Assembly (NCBI GenBank): GCA_024638395.1
Contig: JAHEKK010000248.1
Coordinates: forward strand, 1-5,666
Origin: Gemmatimonadota bacterium
GTDB lineage: Bacteria; Gemmatimonadota; Gemmatimonadetes; Longimicrobiales; Gaopeijiaceae
Direction of reading: 5' to 3'
DNA length: 5,666 nt
Position 1 is the first letter of the stretch. Every line of letters begins with the position of its first letter. Below, in pieces: positions 1 through 5,666 of the stretch. Under the pieces are notes generated by a model. That model searched no databases, was not told the DNA's origin, and saw only the letters and a list, made by a program, of their open reading frames with translations. The position numbers were made by a program, and so were the translations under genes.

Positions 1-603
1 GCCGTTCACGATGGCGCGGCCTCCGATCCCGAGCGCCGTGGCGCCGACGAGGACAAGGCCCACGTCACGCAGACTGATGCGACCCACTTCCTCGGCGGGG
101 ATCGCCTCGGTCAATCCGCTCACTTCTTCGAGGATGACCTTCACCTCGTCCTCGGCCGTCGTGAACGTGAACGCGATGTACACGGCGAGAAGGAAGAGGA
201 GGATCCCGCCCTCGCCGCGGGTGAGTTGGAGATCGAGGACGAGGGGGTACACCACGATCGTGAGCACGATCATGATGGGCACCTCCCGCGCGATCACCCG
301 CTCCGCGACGTCGAGAGGTTGGATCAAAGCGGTCAGACCCAGGATCAGCCCGATGTTCGCCAGGTTCGAGCCCAGGACGTTCCCGATCAGGAGGCTTCCC
401 TGGCCATCGAACGTGGCGAATACGCAGACCACCAACTCGGGTGCTGAAGTCCCCAGCGAGACCAGAGTAAGTCCGACCACCATGGGGCTGATGCCCATCG
501 TGGAAGCCATGCGAGCGGCCCCCCGCACCAGCCACTCCGCGCCGAAATAGAGGGCCCCGAACCCGCCGAGCAGGAGTAGCAGGTTGGCGAGGAGGCCCGT
601 CAA
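1..603 (-). CDS. CaCA-family sodium(cation)/calcium antiporter, partial (C-terminal part beyond window)
   Basis: Inner-membrane exchanger that would move Ca2+ against Na+ or H+ (YrbG-like branch of the CaCA superfamily). The frame is open for 201 codons to the window edge; the family is usually 300-350 residues, so about 60% is present. Seen: a hydrophobic helix at residues 3-26; the alpha-1 repeat with GLTLVSLGTSAPEL at 44-57, whose Glu56 is the expected ion ligand; GNVLGSNLANIGLILG at 74-89, whose Asn80 is the second expected ligand; helices at about 108-125 and 132-148; an acidic loop at 150-173; and the start of the next helix at 181-199. The alpha-2 repeat lies outside the window. The start is TTG (603-601), chosen because GGAGG sits 5 nt upstream and no other in-frame start lies close by. 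It overlaps the PolX stop codon, suggesting translational coupling. The ion specificity cannot be read from this part. Confidence 0.93.
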   Translation of the reverse strand, partial: MTGLLANLLLLLGGFGALYFGAEWLVRGAARMASTMGISPMVVGLTLVSLGTSAPELVVCVFATFDGQGSLLIGNVLGSNLANIGLILGLTALIQPLDVAERVIAREVPIMIVLTIVVYPLVLDLQLTRGEGGILLFLLAVYIAFTFTTAEDEVKVILEEVSGLTEAIPAEEVGRISLRDVGLVLVGATALGIGGRAIVNG

Positions 604-2306
604 CCACGCCTCCGGTTCGTCCAGGACATGATCTCGGAAAGGCTCCTCGTGTTCACCACGTTGTGGGCTTCCAACCAACCCCTCCGAGCCTGATCAACGG
701 CATTCTGGACGTTGTCGAGCCGCGCGATCGAGTGGGCGTCCGAGGTGACAACGACGTTAACTCCCCGTTCGTTGCATTGCCAAAGTCCCTGCCAGTCCAG
801 GTCCAGGCGTCTCGGACTTCCGTTTACCTCGATGGCCACGTCCAGTGCCCGGGCCGCGTCGAGGATGGCGTCCACGTCGACGGGGTACCCCAACCTCCGC
901 CCGAGCTTCCTGCCGGTGGGGTGGCCGAGAACGTGCACGGCGGGATTCTCCATGGCCCGGATGATCCGCCGGGTCATGGTCGCTCGATCCTGCTCGAAAG
1001 CCGAGTGCACGGAAGCCACGACGACGTCCAGGGACATCAGGGTCTCGTCGTCCATGTCGAGGGTGCCGTCGGGAAGGATGTCCACCTCGATCCCTGTGAG
1101 CACACGGATATCGGGGTACTGGTCCTGCACGTGACCGATCTCGTCCCTCTGTTCCGCGAGGGCCCCGGCGTCCAGCCCGGACACGGCCCCGGTGGACGGA
1201 GAATGGTCGGTGATGGCCACGTATTCGTAGCCCCTCTCCCGTGCGGCTTTCACCATGCGTTCCAGCGTGGCCGCGCCGTCGCTCCAGGTGGTATGGAGGT
1301 GGAGGTCCCCCCGTACGTCGTCCTGTGCGACCAGGCGGGGGACGCCCCGAGTGCGGATGCGCCGAATCGTGTCCGAATCGACACGGAGCTCCGGAGGAAC
1401 GGTGGGAAGGTCGAGAGCTTCGTACATCTCCGTCACATCCGTGATCCTGAACCCGTCTCCGTGGGTCAGGCCCAGGGGCGTGAGGGCCAACCCCTGGCGG
1501 GCAGCCTCGTTCCCCAGGGCTTCCAGGTAGGCCGGGGGGCCCGTCAGATGGTGACCCACCGCTTCAAGCTGTCCCTCGCCCACCGAGGTTATCCGGACGG
1601 AGGGTCCCGAGGTCGACGATACGGACACCGGATTGGCACCCCGGGGCTCGCTGGCGTCGAGGGCGCTCCCGGCCAGGAGGTCCCAGACGTGGCCCGGGTT
1701 GCCGGCGACCACGACGTCCACGACGGCGACAGTCTCGGTTCGACGCGCCGCCTCCCCTGCGGCGGTCCAGCGTACGCCTCCCTTCGCCAGCACCGACGCC
1801 ACTTCCGCCTGGGCTCGATCCGCGACCGGGAGAAGCGCGCGGTCCTGGAGCTGGGATCTGGCCGCCAACCCCCGGCGGATCCTGGCGACGACCCCCGGCC
1901 CGAAACCGTCCAGGGCGAGGATCCCTCGACCCCCCAGGGCCGCTTCCAGCTCCGAGACGGTTTCGATCCCCAGGTCCCGTCGCAGGGTCCGGGCGCGGGT
2001 CGCCCCGACGCCCTCGAGTCGCATGACTTCGAGCAGGCCCCCCGGGATGCGTGCCCTGTGGTCGTCGAGTCGCTTGGAGGTCCCCGACTGGATGAGCTCT
2101 TCCAGGAATCCAGCCAGGCCCTTGCCGATTCCGGGCACATCGGTCAGGTCCATGCCCCCTTGGACCATGTCGGCGACAGGATGCTCGAAGCGTCGAAGGG
2201 CGGTCGCGGCGCCCTTGTAGTGTGCCACGCGGTGGGTGTCCCGACCCTCGAGAGCCATGTAGTCCGCCAGCTCCGTCAGGGCAGCGGCCAGTTGGGCATT
2301 GGTCAC
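600..2306 (-). CDS. polX: PolX-type protein: HhH + family X polymerase fold (degenerate active site) + PHP exonuclease domain
   Basis: 568 residues, the normal length for bacterial PolX. N-terminal helix-hairpin-helix region at 1-150 with DNA-binding hairpins near 56-64 (DVPGIGKGL), 96-104 and 131-139; palm/thumb region about 155-315, ending in the typical VPPELR (303-308); PHP domain about 330-568. The PHP metal ligands are all visible: His336, His338, Asp343, His368, Glu407, His434, His462, Asp523 and His525. By family knowledge this domain is a Mn2+-dependent 3'-5' exonuclease and AP-site/3'-end processing enzyme. The polymerase site looks broken: the usual ETVxDxD reads ETVAVVD (191-197), leaving only Asp197; the third Asp aligns with Arg238; and the GS dNTP motif reads GE (184-185). 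The GTG start overlaps the ligA stop (GTGA) and has no good Shine-Dalgarno, so translation is probably coupled. Polymerase activity is doubtful; nuclease activity is likely. Confidence 0.93.
   Translation of the reverse strand: MTNAQLAAALTELADYMALEGRDTHRVAHYKGAATALRRFEHPVADMVQGGMDLTDVPGIGKGLAGFLEELIQSGTSKRLDDHRARIPGGLLEVMRLEGVGATRARTLRRDLGIETVSELEAALGGRGILALDGFGPGVVARIRRGLAARSQLQDRALLPVADRAQAEVASVLAKGGVRWTAAGEAARRTETVAVVDVVVAGNPGHVWDLLAGSALDASEPRGANPVSVSSTSGPSVRITSVGEGQLEAVGHHLTGPPAYLEALGNEAARQGLALTPLGLTHGDGFRITDVTEMYEALDLPTVPPELRVDSDTIRRIRTRGVPRLVAQDDVRGDLHLHTTWSDGAATLERMVKAARERGYEYVAITDHSPSTGAVSGLDAGALAEQRDEIGHVQDQYPDIRVLTGIEVDILPDGTLDMDDETLMSLDVVVASVHSAFEQDRATMTRRIIRAMENPAVHVLGHPTGRKLGRRLGYPVDVDAILDAARALDVAIEVNGSPRRLDLDWQGLWQCNERGVNVVVTSDAHSIARLDNVQNAVDQARRGWLEAHNVVNTRSLSEIMSWTNRRRG
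609..613 (-). promoter_or_regulatory. Ribosome binding site deciding the TTG start of the antiporter
   Basis: On the minus strand GGAGG lies 5 nt before the TTG at 603-601, inside the last codons of the PolX gene. It is the best Shine-Dalgarno match in the left operon and supports the rare TTG start over the out-of-frame GTG at 607-605. Confidence 0.75.
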
Positions 2307-4375
2307 GCCCGGCCGGACGACCCCAGGAGCTTGTTCAAGCCTCCTTCGTCCAGCACCTGCACGCCCAGGGATCTCGCCTTCGCCAACTTGGAACCGGGGC
2401 TATCGCCGGCTATGACGTAGTCGGTTTTGGCGCTCACCGATCCCGTCACCCTGGCTCCCCGCTCCTGGAGCAGTTCCTTGAGCTCGTCCCGTGTGTAGCC
2501 GTCGAGGGTCCCGGTGAGAACGAACACCTTCCCTGCGAGTGGGCTTCCGCCCTCGGCCACCGGGGGTGGCAAGATGAACTCGAACCCCCGGTCCTCGAGG
2601 TGGTCGATGGCTTCGGAGACTCGCGGGTCGTCGAGGAACGTCCGGATGGCGGCGGACATCTTCGGCCCCACTCCGTGGACCGCTTCCAGCTCTTCCTCCG
2701 TGGCGCGGCGGATGCCTTCGAAGTCTCTGAAATGGGCGGCCAGATCCCTGGCGACCGTGACCCCTACCTCGGGTATGCCGAGGCCCGTGAGAAACCGGGC
2801 CAACTCCACGTTCCGCCGCCGCTGGATGGCCGAAATCAGATTCCGGGCCGAGAGCTCGCCGAATCCCTCCAGAGAGGTGAGTTGGTCCTCCCGGAGGTCG
2901 AACAGGTCCGCCAGCTCCTTCACGAGCCCCAGGTTGACGAAGAGCGTCGCCGTCTCCTCCCCGAGCCCTTCGATGTCCATGGCGTGACGGGACCCGAAGT
3001 GAACGAGCCGGCCCTTGAGCTGGGCTGCGCACCCGAAGTGGTTCGGGCAAACCGTGAAGGGCCCCCTTTCCACCGGCGGCGTGCCGCACGACGGACAGGA
3101 CTCCGGCATGGAAAAGGCCTCCCCGCGCTCGCGTCCCTCTTCGGGGACTCTCTCCACGACCTGAGGGATCACGTCCCCGGCCCGCTGTATCCGGACGAGG
3201 TCGCCTTCCCGCACGTCCTTCCGCAGCAGCTCCTCCCGGTTGTGGAGCGACGCCCTGGATACGGTGACGCCCCCTACTTCGACCGGTCGGAGAAGGGCCA
3301 CGGGCGTCAGGACACCGGTGCGACCGACGGAGACGAAGATCTTGTCGATCCGCGTGACCTCCTTGCGCGGCTCGAACTTGAAGGCCATCGCCCACCGGGG
3401 GTGGTGGGACGTGCTCCCGAGACGTCGACGGGGGGCGAGGGCGTTCAGCTTGATCACGATACCGTCGATCTCGTAGTCCAGATCGTCGCGGTCCCGGTCG
3501 TAGGCGCGATGGAAGGCGGCGATGCCGTCGACATCCCTCACCACCTCGAAGCGGTCCGGAACCAGGAATCCCCAGTCGGAGAGGGCACGGATACCCTCGG
3601 CGTCCGTCTCGAGCTCGGCGCCCTCCAGGGCAAGCACGTCGTACGCGATGACCGTCAGAGGCCGCGAGGCGGTGATCCGTGAGTCCAGTTGCCGCAAAGC
3701 TCCCGACGTGGCGTTCCGGGGGTTCTGATAGGGTTCGTCTCCTGCCATGATCCTGGCCTCGTTGAGGGCCTCGAAGGCGCTCAGGTACATGAGGGCTTCA
3801 CCCCGCAGGGAGAGTAGGGTGGGGATCGGCCGTTTCTCCTCGCGCAGCCGCAAGGGTACGGAGCGAATGGTCCTCACGTTCTCCGTTACGTCCTCACCCA
3901 CGACGCCGTTGCCGCGCGTGACCCCACGCGAGAGGATGCCCTGCTCGTACACCAGCTCGATGGACGCGCCGTCCAGCTTGGGCTCGACCACGTATTCTCT
4001 GACGACCTCGTCTCCCAAAGCCCTCTCCAGTCGCTCGTCGAACCGCCGGACGGCGTCCAGCTCCTGGGATGAATCGAGCGAGAGCATGGGCACGACGTGG
4101 GCGACGGACGGCAGACCGTCCCGCGGCTCTGCCCCGACCCGCTGCGTGGGCGAGTCGTCCCGAAGGAGCTCGGGGAATTCCGCCTCCAGCGCCTGGAGGC
4201 GGCGGAAGAGGTCGTCATACGCAGCGTCTGATATGCGAGGCGCCGCCTCCACGTAGTAGAGGTGGTTGTGCAGCCGCAGTTCCTCACTCAGGGCTTCGAT
4301 CTCACGGGACGCGGCGGCCCTCGGGTCGCCGGTGTCGATGCCTGCCGTCGGGTCTGGGATGGTCATGGGCGACAC
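2303..4375 (-). CDS. ligA: NAD-dependent DNA ligase LigA
   Basis: Essential cytoplasmic ligase that seals 5'-phosphate/3'-OH nicks in replication and repair using NAD+. 690 residues, normal for the family, and every domain is present. Domain Ia has HNHLYY (36-41) and DAAYDDL (50-56). The adenylation domain has catalytic Lys133 in EPKLDG, RGE (191-193), NPRNATSGALRQLD (218-231), DGIVIK (304-309) and WAMAFKF with Lys333. The OB fold has VGRTGVLTPVALLRPVEVGG (350-369). The zinc finger cysteines are Cys427, Cys430, Cys443 and Cys449. Helix-hairpin-helix repeats span about 465-600, and a C-terminal BRCT domain spans 612-690 (LAGKVFVLTGTL). No key residue is missing. The start is either GTG (4375-4373) or ATG three codons later (4366-4364). 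Neither has a close Shine-Dalgarno; the nearest, AAGGA, is 16 nt from the GTG. It is the first gene of the minus-strand operon. Confidence 0.98.
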   Translation of the reverse strand: MSPMTIPDPTAGIDTGDPRAAASREIEALSEELRLHNHLYYVEAAPRISDAAYDDLFRRLQALEAEFPELLRDDSPTQRVGAEPRDGLPSVAHVVPMLSLDSSQELDAVRRFDERLERALGDEVVREYVVEPKLDGASIELVYEQGILSRGVTRGNGVVGEDVTENVRTIRSVPLRLREEKRPIPTLLSLRGEALMYLSAFEALNEARIMAGDEPYQNPRNATSGALRQLDSRITASRPLTVIAYDVLALEGAELETDAEGIRALSDWGFLVPDRFEVVRDVDGIAAFHRAYDRDRDDLDYEIDGIVIKLNALAPRRRLGSTSHHPRWAMAFKFEPRKEVTRIDKIFVSVGRTGVLTPVALLRPVEVGGVTVSRASLHNREELLRKDVREGDLVRIQRAGDVIPQVVERVPEEGRERGEAFSMPESCPSCGTPPVERGPFTVCPNHFGCAAQLKGRLVHFGSRHAMDIEGLGEETATLFVNLGLVKELADLFDLREDQLTSLEGFGELSARNLISAIQRRRNVELARFLTGLGIPEVGVTVARDLAAHFRDFEGIRRATEEELEAVHGVGPKMSAAIRTFLDDPRVSEAIDHLEDRGFEFILPPPVAEGGSPLAGKVFVLTGTLDGYTRDELKELLQERGARVTGSVSAKTDYVIAGDSPGSKLAKARSLGVQVLDEGGLNKLLGSSGRA

Positions 4376-4386
4376 GGTATACCGTG
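4373..4386. promoter_or_regulatory. Perfect 14-bp palindrome at the ligA start
   Basis: CACGGTATACCGTG reads the same on both strands and covers the candidate GTG start of ligA. Each strand carries TATACC, a 4-of-6 match to the -10 consensus. Either an operator for a dimeric regulator or a symmetric -10 element is possible; no convincing -35 box lies 16-18 bp upstream on either strand. The symmetry is directly visible; the function is inferred. Confidence 0.45.
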
Positions 4387-4409
4387 AAGATTCCTTCGGG
4401 AAGATCTGC

Positions 4410-4445
4410 GGGGCGGCGCGGGGCTGGCAGGGAGGGAACGAGGGG
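4410..4445 (+). other. Putative G-quadruplex motif
   Basis: Five G-tracts lie on the plus strand: 4410-4413, 4420-4423, 4430-4432, 4434-4436 and 4442-4445, with loops of 6, 6, 1 and 5 bases. This satisfies the standard pattern of four or more runs of at least three G with loops of 1-7. It lies about 140 bases upstream of the amidohydrolase start, and could be in DNA or in its leader RNA. Folding is not shown by sequence alone, and GC-rich DNA produces such patterns by chance. Confidence 0.45.
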
Positions 4446-4459
4446 CATCAAGGTACGCA

Positions 4460-4480
4460 CCCCGTGCGGTGGCCACGGGG
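4460..4480 (+). other. Hairpin with 7-bp stem in the intergenic region
   Basis: CCCCGTG (4460-4466) pairs with CACGGGG (4474-4480) around a 7-base loop. All seven pairs are Watson-Crick. No T-run follows on either strand, so it does not look like an intrinsic terminator; a leader hairpin or protein-binding site is possible. Confidence 0.4.
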
Positions 4481-4572
4481 GCGGCTGTACATTGCGGGCG
4501 CATCCCCCGGCAACGCCCGGTGCGCCGGCCGGGTACCCTCCCGGACGATCGGACCGCAGTGTTCCCGGAAGC

Positions 4573-4577
4573 GGAGG
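4573..4577 (+). promoter_or_regulatory. Ribosome binding site of the amidohydrolase
   Basis: GGAGG lies 7 nt before the ATG at 4585-4587. This spacing is ideal and fixes the start, which also gives a proper signal peptide directly at the N-terminus. Confidence 0.85.
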
Positions 4578-4584
4578 CTATTGA

Positions 4585-5666
4585 ATGAAGTTCCTCTTGG
4601 ACAGCAAGTCCATTCTCCCACTTTGGATCGCCCTGGCGATGGCGATTCCCGCTGGCCTATCGGCGCAGATGGACGTCACCACTCTTCGCGCCGCCGACGA
4701 GGGTGACGGCCCCCACCAGCGTCTGATCCTGAGAGGGGCCACCATCATCGATGGTACGGGCGCCCCTCCCATGGGGCCCGTAGACATCGTTATCGAGGGC
4801 GACCGGATCGCGGACATCCAGGCCGTGGGGTTCCCCGGTGTTCCCATCGACGAGGATCGGCGTCCCGACGGCGCCACCCGCGAGTTGGACATGACCGGCA
4901 TGTACATCATGCCGGGCTTCGTCGACATGCACGCCCACACCGGGGGTGGCGGGAAGGCTCCCCAGGCCGAGTACACCTACAAGCTCTGGATGGGGCACGG
5001 CATCACCACGTCTCGTGGCGTCGGCCACGGCCCCATGATGTGGGCCCTTCAGGAGAAGGCCCTGGCAGAGCGCAACGAGATCGTTGCGCCCCGCATGTTC
5101 ACCTACGCGCGTCCCGGTGAAGCTTGGGAGCAGGGGCCCGTGGATACCCCGGAGAAGGCCCGCGAGTGGGTTCGCTGGGCCGCCGAGGTGGATGTCGAGG
5201 GAGCCAAGATCGACGGCCTGAAGCTCACGGCCCTGGATCCGGACATCATGGAGGCCGTGATCGATGAGGCCCACCAGTTCGGCCTGGGCACCGTGGCCCA
5301 TCTGGCCCAGACGGGCGTGGCCCGGATGACGGCGCTGGACGCGGCGGAAGTGGGCCTCGACATGATGACGCACTACTACGGCCTGATGGAGTCCATGCTC
5401 ACGGACTACAGCATTCAGGACTGGCCGTTGGACTACAACTACCAGGACGAGCAACACCGGTTCGGCAACGTCGCCCGCCTGTGGAGCCAGTCAGCCGAGC
5501 CCGGGTCGGAACAGTGGAACGCTCTGATCGATCGGCTGCTGGAGCTCGACTTCGGCATCGACCCCACGATGACCATCTACGAGGCCAGCCGCGACGTGGA
5601 CCGGTTCCGGGACGCGAACTACCACGATGAGTACACGCTGCCGACCCAGTGGGACTTCTACACGCC
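4585..5666 (+). CDS. Secreted metal-dependent amidohydrolase, partial (C-terminus beyond window)
   Basis: 360 codons are open to the window edge. Residues 1-27 form a signal peptide: MKF start, a hydrophobic stretch at 10-25, and a likely cut after Ala27 in LSA-Q, so the enzyme is exported to the periplasm or beyond. Residues 47-110 form the usual N-terminal beta-sandwich strands (LILRGATIIDGTGAPP at 47-62), leading into GFVDMHAHTG (111-120) with metal ligands His116 and His118. Further likely active-site residues follow the amidohydrolase barrel order: Lys213 in GLKL (candidate carboxylated lysine, strand 4), His239 in VAHL (strand 5) and His263 in MTHYYG (strand 6). The final strand-8 Asp should lie beyond the edge. 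The substrate is unknown; related exported enzymes are annotated as imidazolonepropionase-like or dipeptidase-like hydrolases of cyclic amides or peptides. It is divergent from ligA and functionally unrelated to it. Confidence 0.9.
   Translation, partial: MKFLLDSKSILPLWIALAMAIPAGLSAQMDVTTLRAADEGDGPHQRLILRGATIIDGTGAPPMGPVDIVIEGDRIADIQAVGFPGVPIDEDRRPDGATRELDMTGMYIMPGFVDMHAHTGGGGKAPQAEYTYKLWMGHGITTSRGVGHGPMMWALQEKALAERNEIVAPRMFTYARPGEAWEQGPVDTPEKAREWVRWAAEVDVEGAKIDGLKLTALDPDIMEAVIDEAHQFGLGTVAHLAQTGVARMTALDAAEVGLDMMTHYYGLMESMLTDYSIQDWPLDYNYQDEQHRFGNVARLWSQSAEPGSEQWNALIDRLLELDFGIDPTMTIYEASRDVDRFRDANYHDEYTLPTQWDFYT

Larger units (their letters stand above)
4376..4584. other. Divergent intergenic region between ligA and the amidohydrolase gene
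   Basis: 209 bases separate the two divergently transcribed genes, so promoters for both must lie here or just inside ligA. It contains the palindrome at the ligA end, a G-tract cluster, a hairpin, a small CTTCGG tetraloop hairpin (TTCC/GGAA stem, 4391-4402), and the amidohydrolase ribosome binding site. A weak -10-like TACATT at 4488-4493 faces the amidohydrolase but lacks a recognisable -35. Overlapping open frames through this region have no family-like features and appear to be chance. Confidence 0.6.

Noticed and set aside
65..607. A 180-codon minus-strand frame starting at GTG 607
   Set aside because: It overlaps the antiporter in another frame and translates to an Arg/Pro/Gly-rich sequence, whereas the TTG frame gives textbook CaCA helices and motifs.
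600..2306. PolX as a decaying pseudogene
   Set aside because: The frame is full length without stops, the HhH and thumb motifs remain, and every PHP metal ligand is kept, which argues for selection on the nuclease function.
663..2420. A 585-codon plus-strand open frame opposite polX and the ligA end
   Set aside because: It lies antisense to a gene with clear family motifs; its translation shows no recognisable domain and is rich in Gly, Pro, Val and His, as expected from a GC-rich shadow frame.
2222..3682. A 486-codon plus-strand open frame opposite ligA
   Set aside because: It is antisense to the fully conserved ligase, with no motifs and no ribosome binding site supporting it.
4460..4480. 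The hairpin as an intrinsic terminator
   Set aside because: No T-run follows the stem on either strand, and it lies between divergent gene starts, where a terminator is not expected.
4266..4706. A 146-codon plus-strand frame crossing the intergenic region
   Set aside because: It overlaps ligA antisense and the amidohydrolase start in another frame, with no family-like features; chance in GC-rich DNA.
4657..5457. A 266-codon minus-strand frame opposite the amidohydrolase
   Set aside because: It has His/Gly/Val-rich shadow composition and no motif; the opposite strand has a signal peptide and an amidohydrolase active site.

Overview
The window is GC-rich bacterial DNA carrying four protein-coding genes and one intergenic control region of about 210 bases. 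High GC, GTG/TTG starts, a purine-rich Shine-Dalgarno sequence before some genes, and a secreted amidohydrolase ending its signal peptide in LSAQ all fit an environmental Gemmatimonadota-like bacterium. That assignment is an inference from style only; no rRNA or marker tree is available here.

Left part, minus strand (4375 down to 1): a tightly packed run transcribed right to left. It is ligA (NAD-dependent DNA ligase, complete), then a PolX/PHP-family gene (complete), then a CaCA-family cation/calcium antiporter whose 3' end runs off the window. Both junctions overlap by a few bases (GTGA and TTGA), so the three genes look like one translationally coupled operon. LigA seals nicks. The PolX protein keeps a full PHP metal-dependent nuclease site but appears to have lost two of the three polymerase aspartates. 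The pair would therefore supply 3'-end trimming and sealing rather than gap filling. The antiporter is a membrane protein with no obvious tie to repair.

Middle (4376-4584): the divergent intergenic region. It holds a perfect 14-bp palindrome centred on TATA at the ligA start, a run of five G-tracts that fits the G-quadruplex pattern, a 7-bp-stem hairpin, and the ribosome binding site of the next gene. No clear -35/-10 pair was found.

Right part, plus strand (4585 to the end): the first 360 codons of a secreted metal-dependent amidohydrolase, cut by the window edge.

The most notable observation is the degenerate polymerase active site in an otherwise intact PolX. No CRISPR array, mobile element, tRNA or rRNA was seen.
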